Counted from the first letter of the stretch, positions 29,365 to 37,933 are shown. The stretch is 38,166 bases of DNA from CANCDA01 sp043757205 (GCA_043757205.1 JAYVPU010000028.1:1-38166); one strand, 5' to 3'. Notes: a model not told the origin generated them from the letters alone. Program-made: numbers and translations.

Positions 29365-30510
29365 TCAGGCTTTAACCAAACGCTGAAACAGCCCGCCTGG
29401 CAGTCGGGTAACGACGTCACCGAGTTCCAGGGTCATCAGATGGGCTTGAAGATGCGCCGTATCCAGGCCGGTTCGCGCCTGTAGGGCATCCAGGCTAACG
29501 GGGTCAAAGCCCAGGGCGCAGAGCAAGCCATCTTCGGGGGCGGTGTCATCGGATGCGGTGTCGGGTGGGGCTGGGGTTGCGCAAGTCCAAGACGTGTGGC
29601 TGGGCAGGTCTTCCAGCACGTCCTGAGCCGTCTCCACCAGCTTCGCGCCTTGACGGATCAAGGCATGGCAACCGTGAGACTGTGTGGCGTGAATCGAGCC
29701 GGGAATCGCAAACACCTCCTTGCCCTGCTCTGCGGCCAAGCGTGCCGTGATGAGTGAGCCGGACTTGAGCGCCGCCTCCACCACCAACGTTGCGCAAGAC
29801 AGACCAGAAATCAGCCGGTTACGCCGTGGGAAATTGGCCGACAAAGGGGGTGTTCCCAAAGGGTACTCGCTCAGAATCAAACCATTCAAGGTGATGCGAT
29901 GCGCCAGGGCATGATGGCTTTTAGGGTACACACGGTCCAGCCCGGTGCCCACCACCGCAATGGTGGTCAAAGCGGAGGCGTCAGCGCCTGCGGCTTCCAG
30001 CGCGCCTTCGTGCGCCGCCCCATCCACACCGAGTGCCAGGCCCGAGACAATGGTCAGGCCAGCCTGGCGCAGCGACTTGGCAAATTGCCGTGCATTGAGC
30101 GACCCTTGGGGCGTCGGATTGCGACTGCCCACAATGGCGATGCTGCGGCTGGGGTCTAGTGACTGGTCCAGACGGCCCATGGCATACAACAGCAGTGGCG
30201 GATCCTCAATCGTGAGCAAGGCTGCGGGGTAGGCCGCATCACCCAGGGCCAACACTTGTCGCTGTTCGGGCTGCTCTTGCAGCCATTGCCAGGTGATCTC
30301 GACATGAGCCGCCAGCTCGGGCGGCTCGCTGCGCAGGGCGCTCGCCCGAGCCGCGCTGACGACCTGCATCAGGGCGGAACGCGGTTGCCTGAAGATGGCT
30401 TCAGGCAGCCCAAAGGCCGCCAAAAGTTTGCGTGCTGTGCCAAGCCCAACACCCGGGGTGAGCGACAGCCGCAACCAAGCCGCGAGTTCGTCGCGCGTCA
30501 TCGCACCCAT
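29365..30510 (-). CDS. dprA: DNA-processing protein DprA (Smf)
   Basis: A 381-aa protein that loads RecA on incoming single-stranded DNA in natural transformation. It has the N-terminal helical domain (WLRLSLTPGVGLGTARKLLA), the Rossmann-like core with IAIVGSRNPTPQGSLNARQF, VSGLALGVDGAAHEGALEA, VVGTGLDRVYPKSHHALAHR, SEYPLGTPPLSANFPRRNRL and GKEVFAIPGSIH, and a C-terminal winged-helix region (ALGFDPVSLDALQARTGLD). The start is taken at 30510; ATG 30501 is equally possible. The LysM gene lies 22 bp upstream in the same orientation. Confidence 0.96.
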   Translation of the reverse strand: MGAMTRDELAAWLRLSLTPGVGLGTARKLLAAFGLPEAIFRQPRSALMQVVSAARASALRSEPPELAAHVEITWQWLQEQPEQRQVLALGDAAYPAALLTIEDPPLLLYAMGRLDQSLDPSRSIAIVGSRNPTPQGSLNARQFAKSLRQAGLTIVSGLALGVDGAAHEGALEAAGADASALTTIAVVGTGLDRVYPKSHHALAHRITLNGLILSEYPLGTPPLSANFPRRNRLISGLSCATLVVEAALKSGSLITARLAAEQGKEVFAIPGSIHATQSHGCHALIRQGAKLVETAQDVLEDLPSHTSWTCATPAPPDTASDDTAPEDGLLCALGFDPVSLDALQARTGLDTAHLQAHLMTLELGDVVTRLPGGLFQRLVKA

Positions 30511-30532
30511 ACAAGCCGCCGACAAGGGGAGC

Positions 30533-31747
30533 TCAACGCGGTGCGGCCAAACGGTCACCCACCCTGACCGTGTCTTTGACGTTCAGAATCAGCGCGTAAG
30601 ACAGTTTCTCGAAGGTCTTGAACACCATGAGCAGGCCATTGCGTTCGTCGGGCAATTTCATCGGCGTACGGCTCGGATCGGTTCTGTCAACCAGACGCTG
30701 ACCATCCTGGAGAATGGCCATGACGTGGCCACTTTCAATGCCGTCGCGTTGGCCCCGGCTGATGACGACGATCTGATTTTGGGTGGCGTTGGCCACGACA
30801 TCGCTGCCGTAGATCGACATGATGCGGCCATCCACTTTTCCGGCAGGGGCGTGCGGCAAGTAGCTGAGAATCTGGCGCTCAGATTCAGGCATTAAGCGAT
30901 CCCCAACCCGCATTTCCTGCTTGGCCGACGTGATGTCGATGGTGGCGGGCACAATGGCGCGGCTCATTTTCCCGCCAGCGTCCACGGTGTCCTGCGTGGA
31001 CTCGCCGCGAACCAGGGTCGCCTTGCCGACAAACTGGGCCTCATACCCCAAGATCTCACCTGATTCGAAGTCCTTGAGAAGGGTGACGTCCCGAAAAATA
31101 CGGTAATTCTTGGTTTGGGGCTGATCGTCCAGGACGAGGGCATCGCTCGGCCCACGCACGTAGGCCCGATCCCCCCGGGACAACATGACTTGGTTAGCAG
31201 TGGTCGCCACGATGCGCGGTGCTTTGGACATTTCGCCCGCCTCCACAATCAGGGGCTCGGCCAGAAAGGGTTCAATAAAACGGGTGTCCAAGGTCTGAAT
31301 GGCGTCGCTCAAGCCTGAAACACGGGTGCGCGGTGACAGACGCACGGTTTGCATGTCGGATTGCTCGCCTTGCGCCCCTGCGACACGCAGGACAGCCCGC
31401 CCGTTGGATTTCTCCAGAACCAGCTTTTGCCCGGGGTAGATCAGGTGCGGATTTCGGATGGCATCCATGTTCATGCCCCACAGCTCCGGCCAGCGCCAGG
31501 GGCTGCTCAGGAACAGGCTGGAGATTGACCACAAGGTGTCACCGCGCTTGACCGTATGGCTGTCGGGTGCGTCCGGGGCCAACTCGCTCAAAGGCACGCC
31601 GGCTTGGGCGACTTGTCGTGCGGTGGCAGTTTGGGCGGGCGTGACCGGGAAGGGCTGCCCCCAAGCGCTGAGGCACAAAAGGCTAGCGCCCAGCGCAATG
31701 GTTACGGTGCTTGCAATTGTGGTTTTGACCATCGTATAAGTTGTCAT
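30533..31747 (-). CDS. LysM peptidoglycan-binding domain protein
   Basis: A protein of about 404 aa with a signal peptide (helix TIASTVTIALGASLLCLSAW, cleavage near AWGQ) and one LysM domain at about residues 63-112 (SHTVKRGDTLWSISSLFLSS to NPHLIYPGQKLVLEKS). The remaining 290 residues have no recognised domain but are conserved in gene order with dprA in Burkholderiales. LysM binds N-acetylglucosamine in peptidoglycan, so a periplasmic location is expected. The start is uncertain: ATG 31747 is used, with 31759 and 31732 as alternatives; none has a strong ribosome-binding site. Confidence 0.9.
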   Translation of the reverse strand: MTTYTMVKTTIASTVTIALGASLLCLSAWGQPFPVTPAQTATARQVAQAGVPLSELAPDAPDSHTVKRGDTLWSISSLFLSSPWRWPELWGMNMDAIRNPHLIYPGQKLVLEKSNGRAVLRVAGAQGEQSDMQTVRLSPRTRVSGLSDAIQTLDTRFIEPFLAEPLIVEAGEMSKAPRIVATTANQVMLSRGDRAYVRGPSDALVLDDQPQTKNYRIFRDVTLLKDFESGEILGYEAQFVGKATLVRGESTQDTVDAGGKMSRAIVPATIDITSAKQEMRVGDRLMPESERQILSYLPHAPAGKVDGRIMSIYGSDVVANATQNQIVVISRGQRDGIESGHVMAILQDGQRLVDRTDPSRTPMKLPDERNGLLMVFKTFEKLSYALILNVKDTVRVGDRLAAPR

Positions 31748-31880
31748 GTGTGGAGGCAAAAACTTGATAATTCGCCTGCGATTTTGCGCCCAAGCCCTTG
31801 ATTGGGCAATGTTTTCTGGCCTCAGATCCGGCTGCGCTTACCAAAAGTAGCGAAAATAACGACATCCTTACCGAGAATTT

Positions 31881-32390
31881 ATGGCTCTACTTTCCATTCT
31901 TTGCTATCCCGACCCCAAGCTGCACCGCGTGGCCAAGCCCGTGGCGGCGGTGGACGCGCGCATCAAGACCCTGATCAATGACATGCGCGAGACCATGTAC
32001 GAGGCCCACGGCATCGGCCTGGCCGCTACCCAGGTGGATGTGCACGAGCGCCTGATCGTGATTGACGTGTCCGAGGAACGTGATCAGCCCCTGGTGCTGA
32101 TCAACCCTGAACTCACCTGGACCAGCGCAGAAAAGCACTTGAACGAAGAAGGCTGCCTGTCCGTGCCTGGCATTTATGACGGTGTGGAGCGCTTTGACGC
32201 CGTGCATGTGCGCGCGCTGGATGGCGAGGGCCAGTCCCGCGTGGTCGAGGCCGACGGCCTGCTGGCCGTGTGCATCCAGCACGAGATGGACCACCTGATG
32301 GGCAAGGTGTTTGTGGAGTACCTCTCCCCGCTCAAACGCAACCGCATCAAGACCAAACTGCTCAAAGCGCAGCGTGAGGACGCGCGTTGA
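31881..32390 (+). CDS. def: Peptide deformylase
   Basis: A 169-aa metalloenzyme that removes the formyl group from the N-terminal methionine of nascent proteins. All three family motifs are present: GIGLAATQ (about residues 45-52), EGCLSVPG (about 90-97) with the metal-ligand cysteine, and HEMDH (about 134-138) with the two histidine ligands and catalytic glutamate. Length is as in E. coli Def (169 aa). It is divergent from the LysM gene and coupled to fmt by a TTGA overlap. Confidence 0.98.
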   Translation: MALLSILCYPDPKLHRVAKPVAAVDARIKTLINDMRETMYEAHGIGLAATQVDVHERLIVIDVSEERDQPLVLINPELTWTSAEKHLNEEGCLSVPGIYDGVERFDAVHVRALDGEGQSRVVEADGLLAVCIQHEMDHLMGKVFVEYLSPLKRNRIKTKLLKAQREDAR

Positions 32391-33388
32391 GGCTTATCTT
32401 TGCGGGCACGCCCGAGTTTGCCCGCGTCGCTTTGGCGCAGTTGCACGCCGCTGGCCATGACATCGCCCTGGTGCTGACCCAGCCTGACCGTCCGGCCGGG
32501 CGGGGCATGAAGCTACAGACCTCAGCGGTTAAACAATTTGCGCTGGCGCACGGAATCCCCGTGGCCCAGCCGCGCAGCCTGCGGCTGGACGGCAAGTTCC
32601 CCGAGGAAGCGGCCCAGGCGCGCGCTGCCATCGAAGCCGCGCAGGCTGAGGCGATGGTGGTCGCGGCCTACGGGCTGATCTTGCCGCAGTGGGTGCTGGA
32701 CAGCTTCCAACACGGTTGCCTCAATATCCACGCCTCGCTCCTGCCGCGCTGGCGCGGTGCCGCGCCGATCCACCGCGCCATCGAGGCCGGGGACTCGCAA
32801 ACCGGCGTAACTGTGATGCAGATGGACGCCGGGCTCGACACCGGGGACATGCTGCTGGTTGAGACAGTGCCCATCGCCGCTGACGACAGCACCGCCAGTC
32901 TGAACGACAAGCTGGCCGACTTAGGGGGCCGCATGATGGTCGAGGCGCTACAGCGGTCGCAGGCTGGCGACCTTTATCCCGTTCAGCAGCCGACCGAGGG
33001 CGTGTGCTACGCCCACAAAATTGAGAAGAGCGAAGCGGCGGTGGACTGGCAGCTGCCAGTGGAGCAGATTGAGCGCCGCATCCGTGCCTTCAACCCTTTT
33101 CCGGGCGCATCAACCACGTTTCGGGGCGAAACGATCAAATTAATCAGCTCTGAAATTGATAGCTGCTTACGCCTGTCTGGATGTGCTCCTGGCACTGTTT
33201 TGTCCGAAAATGAAGCCGAAAATGAGGTTGGCATTGCGGTCCAGTGCGGTGCTGGCGTGCTGCGCCTGACTGAGCTGCAGCGCGCCGGTGGCAAACGGCT
33301 GGCGGTCACCGATTTCCTGCGCGGCTTTGAGCTGCCGGTGGGGGCGATGTTGGGCGTGCACCCAGGCGAGTCCTCGGCCAGCCCATGA
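32387..33388 (+). CDS. fmt: Methionyl-tRNA formyltransferase
   Basis: A 333-aa enzyme that formylates initiator Met-tRNA with 10-formyltetrahydrofolate. It begins MRLIFAGTPEFARVALAQLH and has the basic loop TQPDRPAGRGMKLQ, the catalytic segment LNIHASLLPRWRGAAPIHRA with Asn/His, and VMQMDAGLDTGDML, followed by the C-terminal OB-fold tRNA-binding domain. The start codon is TTG, overlapping the def stop, with AGGA upstream; operon def-fmt is usual. The linker into the C-terminal domain (SSEIDSCLRLSGCAPGTVLS) is encoded by an interspersed repeat (33151-33205). Confidence 0.97.
   Translation: MRLIFAGTPEFARVALAQLHAAGHDIALVLTQPDRPAGRGMKLQTSAVKQFALAHGIPVAQPRSLRLDGKFPEEAAQARAAIEAAQAEAMVVAAYGLILPQWVLDSFQHGCLNIHASLLPRWRGAAPIHRAIEAGDSQTGVTVMQMDAGLDTGDMLLVETVPIAADDSTASLNDKLADLGGRMMVEALQRSQAGDLYPVQQPTEGVCYAHKIEKSEAAVDWQLPVEQIERRIRAFNPFPGASTTFRGETIKLISSEIDSCLRLSGCAPGTVLSENEAENEVGIAVQCGAGVLRLTELQRAGGKRLAVTDFLRGFELPVGAMLGVHPGESSASP
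33151..33205 (+). repeat. Interspersed repeat embedded in frame in fmt
   Basis: TGAAATTGATAGCTGCTTAC followed by GCCTGTCTGGATGTGCTCCT and GGCACTGTTTTGTCC has the ATAGCTGCTTRYGC core and the T-rich second half of an element I associate with Comamonadaceae genomes. It is read as SEIDSCLRLSGCAPGTVLS in the variable linker of Fmt, so the protein tolerates it. Confidence 0.65.
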
Positions 33389-34158
33389 CGACCCCTGACC
33401 CCACCATCACGCCCAGTTGGCGCGAACTGGTTTGCCACCCCGAGTACCGTCATGGCCTGCGCGACATGGCAGCTGTCGCGCCCGGACTGGCCGCTTGGGG
33501 CTTGATGACGGGCGTGGCCATGGTCAAGTCGGGCATGAGTGTGGTGGAGGCCCTGGCCATGACCTTTTTGGTCTATGCGGGCAGTTCGCAGTTGGCGGCC
33601 ATTCCGCTGATTGCGGCCGGTGCGCCGATCATTGTGATCTTGGCCACCAGCTTTTGTGTGAACTTGCGCTTTGTCGTGTTCAGCGCACACTTGCGGCCCT
33701 ACCTGATGCACTGGCCGCGCCGCGTGCGCCTGTTTTGGGGCTATATCACGGCCGACCTCAGCTACGTGATGTTCACCCGGCGCTTTCCGCACCCGCCGCA
33801 GGCCAATGGTCCGCAGGCCCAAAGCGCCGCTCAAGTTGCGCAACTGGCCTATCTGGCGGGTGGCTGCACCTTCACCTGGGGCAGCTGGCAGTTGTCCAGC
33901 CTTTTGGGCATTGCCTTGGCGCACTCGGTTCCCACCCACTGGGGTCTGAGTTTTGCGGGCATTCTGGCCTTGCTGGGCGTGGCCTGTTCGCTGGCTTCCA
34001 GTCCGCTGCGCCGGGTCTCGGCAGGCGTGGCCGGGGCCGCAGCCGTAGCCGCATTTGCCCTGCCTTTCAAACTTAATATCGTGGTGGCGATTGCGGCGGC
34101 TGTGGCTCTGTGCTTGCTGCTGGAGCACACGCCGGGTTTTAGAAAACAACGGGCCTGA
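33385..34158 (+). CDS. azlC: Branched-chain amino acid exporter large subunit AzlC
   Basis: A 257-aa inner-membrane protein of the AzlC family (BrnF in Corynebacterium), which with AzlD exports branched-chain amino acids. It has the family start YRHGLRDMAAVAPGLAAWGL, the signature segment MTFLVYAGSSQLAAIPLIAA, FCVNLRFVVFSAHLRPYL and further helices to KLNIVVAIAAAVALCLLLEH. Its ATG overlaps the fmt stop (ATGA), so it is probably read from the def-fmt transcript. AzlD follows 28 bp later. Confidence 0.93.
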   Translation: MTTPDPTITPSWRELVCHPEYRHGLRDMAAVAPGLAAWGLMTGVAMVKSGMSVVEALAMTFLVYAGSSQLAAIPLIAAGAPIIVILATSFCVNLRFVVFSAHLRPYLMHWPRRVRLFWGYITADLSYVMFTRRFPHPPQANGPQAQSAAQVAQLAYLAGGCTFTWGSWQLSSLLGIALAHSVPTHWGLSFAGILALLGVACSLASSPLRRVSAGVAGAAAVAAFALPFKLNIVVAIAAAVALCLLLEHTPGFRKQRA

Positions 34159-34186
34159 ACCGATTCTCGCCATCCCTGTCAACACC

Positions 34187-34534
34187 ATGAACCACACCGA
34201 TTTCTGGACCCTGGGCGTGATTGTTGGCATGGGCTTGGTGACGTTTGTCACGCGCACGCTTTTCTTCATCTCCAGCAAGCCCTGGGACATGCCGCACTGG
34301 GTTCAGCGCGGTCTGCAATACGCGCCGATTGCCGCGCTTTCGGCCGTGATCATTCCCGAGATGGTCATGACACAAGGCCAGCTGGTGAGCACTTGGCAAG
34401 ATGCCCGGCTGTTCGCGGTGGTTGCCGGTGCGGCCTGGTTTTTCTGGCGCAAGGGGGCGGGGCAGGCGGTGTTGGGCACGATCGTGGTGGGCATGGGGGT
34501 GTATTTGCCGCTGCATTTGGGCTTGGGGTGGTAG
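34187..34534 (+). CDS. azlD: Branched-chain amino acid exporter small subunit AzlD
   Basis: A 115-aa membrane protein with three to four helices: FWTLGVIVGMGLVTFVTRTL, LQYAPIAALSAVIIPEMVM and the AVLGTIVVGMGVYLPLHLGL end. The TRxxFF-like motif TRTLFFISSKPWDMP after helix 1 is typical of AzlD. The start at 34187 (MNHTDFWTLG) fits the family; upstream in-frame codons overlap azlC. Together with AzlC it forms the exporter. Confidence 0.9.
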   Translation: MNHTDFWTLGVIVGMGLVTFVTRTLFFISSKPWDMPHWVQRGLQYAPIAALSAVIIPEMVMTQGQLVSTWQDARLFAVVAGAAWFFWRKGAGQAVLGTIVVGMGVYLPLHLGLGW

Positions 34535-34574
34535 CCCGCCCTAAAATCTCGCCACTTCATCACACACCCTCACC

Positions 34575-35768
34575 ATGAACTTCATCCGCTTCCAAGACCT
34601 GTGCGCCACCGGCCAAGCCAAAAACAAACGCGTCTTCATCCGCGCCGACCTCAACGTGCCGCAAGACGACGCGGGCCACATCACCGAAGACACCCGCATT
34701 CGTGCCAGCCTGCCCTGCATCCGCATGGCGCTGGACGCGGGCGCTGCTGTCATGGTCACCTCGCACCTAGGCCGCCCGACCGAGGGTGAATTCAAACCCG
34801 CAGACTCGCTCGGGCCCGTGGCTGCGCGCATGGCCAAGCTGTTGGGACGCGAAGTGCCGCTGGTGGCCAACTGGGTGGAGGGTGTTCAGATCCAGCCCGG
34901 CCAACTCGTCATGCTGGAGAACTGCCGCCTCAACAAGGGCGAGAAAAAGAACAACGAGGAATTGAGCAAAAAAATGGCCGCCTTGTGCGACATCTTTGTG
35001 CACGACGCTTTCGGCACCGCGCACCGGGCCGAGGCCTCAACCTATGGTATCGCACAGTACGCGCCAGTGGCGTGCGCGGGGCCGCTGTTGGCCGCCGAGA
35101 TGGACGCCATTGGCAAAGCCTTGACCAACCCCAAGCGCCCGTTGGTGGCGATCGTGGCGGGCTCCAAGGTCTCCACCAAACTCACCATTCTCAAGAGCCT
35201 GGCTGCCAATGTGGATCAGCTCATTGTGGGCGGTGGCATTGCCAACACTTTCATGCTGGCGGCGGGCTTGAAGATCGGCAAAAGTCTGGCCGAACCCGAC
35301 TTGCTGGCGGAAGCCAAAGCCGTGATTGAGGCCATGAAAGCACGCGGGGCCGAGGTGCCCATCCCCACCGATGTGGTGACCGCCAAGGCCTTCAAAGCCG
35401 ACGCCGTGGCCACCATCAAACTCGCCAGCAAAGTCGAAGACGACGACCTGATTTTGGACATCGGCCCAGAGACGGCAGCGAAACTGGCCGCGCAGATCAA
35501 GGTCGCTGGCACGGTGGTGTGGAACGGACCGGTGGGGGTGTTCGAGTTTGCCGCGTTCGAGAGCGGCACCAAAGTGATTGCCCAAGCGATTGCCCAGTCC
35601 AGCGCCTTCAGCATTGCGGGTGGGGGTGACACCTTGGCGGCGATTGCCAAGTACGGCATCGAGAAAGATGTGGACTACATCTCTACCGGCGGCGGGGCCT
35701 TTCTGGAGGTGCTGGAGGGCAAGACTTTGCCAGCGTTTGAGATACTGCAAAAACGAGCCGCAGGTTAA
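34575..35768 (+). CDS. pgk: Phosphoglycerate kinase
   Basis: A 397-aa glycolytic enzyme converting 1,3-bisphosphoglycerate and ADP to 3-phosphoglycerate and ATP. Motifs: RVFIRADLNVPQDDAG, TSHLGRPTEGEF (substrate binding), LLENCRLNKGEKKN-like ENCRLNKGEKKNNEEL, IVAGSKVSTKLTILKSLA, VVWNGPVGVFEFAAFESGT and AGGGDTLAAI near the C-terminus (nucleotide binding). Full length. It lies 40 bp after azlD and is separated from pyk by the lipoprotein gene. A start at MNFIRFQDLC matches family spacing. Confidence 0.98.
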   Translation: MNFIRFQDLCATGQAKNKRVFIRADLNVPQDDAGHITEDTRIRASLPCIRMALDAGAAVMVTSHLGRPTEGEFKPADSLGPVAARMAKLLGREVPLVANWVEGVQIQPGQLVMLENCRLNKGEKKNNEELSKKMAALCDIFVHDAFGTAHRAEASTYGIAQYAPVACAGPLLAAEMDAIGKALTNPKRPLVAIVAGSKVSTKLTILKSLAANVDQLIVGGGIANTFMLAAGLKIGKSLAEPDLLAEAKAVIEAMKARGAEVPIPTDVVTAKAFKADAVATIKLASKVEDDDLILDIGPETAAKLAAQIKVAGTVVWNGPVGVFEFAAFESGTKVIAQAIAQSSAFSIAGGGDTLAAIAKYGIEKDVDYISTGGGAFLEVLEGKTLPAFEILQKRAAG

Positions 35769-35823
35769 GCGCTGGGCGATGCCCGCAAAGCAGACCTTTA
35801 ACGGGGTTTAAAGTGATTAGGCA

Positions 35824-35837
35824 TTGATCTAGGTCAA
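35824..35837. promoter_or_regulatory. FNR/ANR-like box upstream of the lipoprotein gene
   Basis: TTGATCTAGGTCAA matches the FNR consensus TTGATNNNNATCAA at nine of ten fixed positions. A -10-like TAGGAT (35860-35865) is placed as in a class II FNR promoter, but that would put the transcript start about two bases before the ATG, so the mRNA would be nearly leaderless. Regulation by oxygen is therefore only possible. Confidence 0.4.
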
Positions 35838-35873
35838 GTTCGCAAGACGCGGACAGGTCTAGGATGAACCATC

Positions 35874-36425
35874 ATGACGCAATACCTCACTCCCTTATTG
35901 CCCCTGTTTTTGGTGCTCTTGACAAGTGCTTGCGGTCATCTGCTGCCTGAGTCGCGCAACCAGTCCACGCCCTTGGCCAGTTTTGAAGACGCCCGCGCGG
36001 CCATCGAAGTCCTGGTGCCCATGAAGAGTCAGCGCAAGGAGTTGGAGCAAGGGGGCTTTAACCCGGCCACGCACCCCAACATCAAGCTCTTGACGCAAGC
36101 GGATGTAGTGCGGCGATTTTTACCCAGTTCGCTGGTCAAACGTGAGGAGCTGGATCCGGGCATTCTGGCTTGCCTGGAGGCCCGTGACGAATGTCGGGGC
36201 ATGGAGATCCTCATCTCGAAGATTAACCGTGTGCGCGACGGCGGTTTCTTTTCAGACTTTTTCAATTTTGAGCGTCACACCACCATCACCGGCTGGCGCT
36301 TCAACGCCACGGTTTTGTTTGTCAATGACTTGGTCGTGTTCCGAACTTGGGGCGGCCAACCCAAGGTCAACGAGACCGAAAACACCCGCAATCCGCTGGG
36401 ACCTTTGCAGGGCATTGGCGGTTGA
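35874..36425 (+). CDS. Putative lipoprotein, unrecognised family
   Basis: A 183-aa protein with an N-terminal signal of lipoprotein type: MTQYLTPLLPLFLVLLTSAC with a cysteine at position 20 after a hydrophobic core. The lipobox LTSAC is acceptable but lacks the usual Leu at -3. The mature part has no family I recognise; conserved-looking segments are SFEDARAAIEVLVPMKSQRK, ADVVRRFLPSSLVKREELDP and the WRFNATVLFVNDLVVFRTWG end. Two cysteines (CLEARDEC) could pair. It sits alone between pgk and pyk with an FNR-like box upstream. Confidence 0.75.
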   Translation: MTQYLTPLLPLFLVLLTSACGHLLPESRNQSTPLASFEDARAAIEVLVPMKSQRKELEQGGFNPATHPNIKLLTQADVVRRFLPSSLVKREELDPGILACLEARDECRGMEILISKINRVRDGGFFSDFFNFERHTTITGWRFNATVLFVNDLVVFRTWGGQPKVNETENTRNPLGPLQGIGG

Positions 36426-36446
36426 ATCCGGCTGTTTGACGCATCT

Positions 36447-36487
36447 TTGTAATTGTTTCCATGCAAGAATGGAAACCTCAATTACAA
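36447..36487. promoter_or_regulatory. 41-bp near-palindrome covering the pyk ribosome-binding site
   Basis: TTGTAATTG (36447-36455) plus TTTCCAT (36456-36462), a 6-nt loop, ATGGAAA (36469-36475), CCT, then CAATTACAA (36479-36487). All 16 bp of the arms are complementary with only a 3-nt bulge. The right arm runs into the AAGGAG (36486-36491) of pyk. As RNA it would partly mask the ribosome-binding site; as DNA the TGTAATTG/CAATTACA halves look like an operator. Confidence 0.8.
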
Positions 36488-36499
36488 GGAGCTTTCCTC

Positions 36500-37933
36500 A
36501 TGTCCCTTCGCGCTACAAAGATTGTCGCCACCCTCGGCCCCGCCTCCAGCGACCCGGCCTTGCTAGAGAAAATGATTCGTGCGGGCGTCAATGTGGTGCG
36601 GCTCAACTTCAGCCATGGCAAGGCGCAAGACCACATCGACCGCGCCCGCCTGGTGCGCGAAGCCGCGCATCGCGCCGGGCGCGAGGTGGGCATCATGGCC
36701 GATCTGCAAGGTCCGAAAATTCGCGTGGGCAAGTTTGCCGACAACAAGGTGCAGTTAGAAACCGGGCAAAAATTTGTACTTGATGCCAGCCGCACCGAGC
36801 CCGGCGACATCAACGGCGTGGGCCTGGACTACAAAGAGCTGCCGCGTGACGTCAAGGCCGGTGATGTGCTGCTGCTCAACGACGGCCTGATCGTGATGCA
36901 GGTCGAAGCCGTGCGCGGCGAGGCCGTGCATGCGGTCGTCACCATGGGCGGTGAGCTGTCCAACAACAAGGGCATCAACAAAAAAGGCGGTGGCCTGACC
37001 GCACCCGCGCTCACGGCCAAGGATATGGACGACATCAAAACCGCCATGTCTTTCCAGGCCGACTACGTGGCGGTGAGCTTCCCGCAAAACGCGACCGACA
37101 TGGAAATGGCGCGCCAGCTGTGCAACGTGGCCGCCGCCGAGTTTCGCCACAAGCCGCACCTGATCGCCAAGATCGAGCGCGCCGAGGCGATACCGCGTCT
37201 CGAAGAAATCCTGCGGGCCAGCGACGGCATCATGGTAGCGCGCGGGGACTTGGCCATTGAGGTCGGTAACGCAGCCGTGCCCGCCTTGCAAAAGCGCATG
37301 ATAAAAATGGCGCGCGAGCTGGACAAGACCGTCATCACCGCCACCCACATGATGGAGTCCATGATCACCAACCCGGTGCCGACCCGTGCTGAGGTCAGTG
37401 ACGTGGCCAATGCGGTGCTGGACGGTACCGATGCGGTGATGACTTCGGCCGAAACGGCAGCGGGCAAGTTCCCGCTGGAGACCGTGATCGAAATGGCCAA
37501 CATCTGCGCCGCCGCCGAAGCCGCTGAGCTGGTGGAGTTGGACTCCGACTTCACCGGCAAGACCTTTGCGCGCATCGACCAGTCCATCGCCATGGGCGCG
37601 CTGTTCACCGCCTACCACCTGGGGGCCAAAGCCATCGTGGCCCTGACCGAGAGCGGCTCCACCGCCCTGTGGATGAGCCGCCACCGCATCAACATCCCGA
37701 TCTATGCGCTCACCCCCAAAGTGGCCACGCAGCGCAAGATGACGCTGTACCGCAATGTGCGCCCGCTGCTGATGGACATGGGTTTGGACCGCGACACCCT
37801 GCTGGCCGAAGCCGAAAAACACCTCAAGGCGCGCGGTATCGTGAAAACCGGCGACATCTACGCTATCACCTGCGGCGAACCGATTGGCTCGCCGGGGGGC
37901 ACGAATATGCTCAGAATTTGCCAGGTGAGCTGA
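36500..37933 (+). CDS. pyk: Pyruvate kinase
   Basis: A 477-aa glycolytic enzyme converting phosphoenolpyruvate and ADP to pyruvate and ATP. Motifs: TKIVATLGPASSDPALLEKM, VNVVRLNFSHGK, GIMADLQGPKIRVGKF, the active-site signature LIAKIERAEAIPRLEEIL, GIMVARGDLAIEVG and TATHMMESMITNPVPTRAEV. The C-terminal regulatory domain is complete. Length is close to E. coli PykA (480). The start at 36500 (MSLRATKIVA) is fixed by AAGGAG 8 nt upstream; an earlier in-frame ATG falls inside the palindromic leader. Confidence 0.98.
   Translation: MSLRATKIVATLGPASSDPALLEKMIRAGVNVVRLNFSHGKAQDHIDRARLVREAAHRAGREVGIMADLQGPKIRVGKFADNKVQLETGQKFVLDASRTEPGDINGVGLDYKELPRDVKAGDVLLLNDGLIVMQVEAVRGEAVHAVVTMGGELSNNKGINKKGGGLTAPALTAKDMDDIKTAMSFQADYVAVSFPQNATDMEMARQLCNVAAAEFRHKPHLIAKIERAEAIPRLEEILRASDGIMVARGDLAIEVGNAAVPALQKRMIKMARELDKTVITATHMMESMITNPVPTRAEVSDVANAVLDGTDAVMTSAETAAGKFPLETVIEMANICAAAEAAELVELDSDFTGKTFARIDQSIAMGALFTAYHLGAKAIVALTESGSTALWMSRHRINIPIYALTPKVATQRKMTLYRNVRPLLMDMGLDRDTLLAEAEKHLKARGIVKTGDIYAITCGEPIGSPGGTNMLRICQVS

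Noticed and set aside
33007..34290. 427-codon frame antisense to fmt and azlC
   Set aside because: It crosses two well-identified genes and shows the same low-complexity shadow composition.
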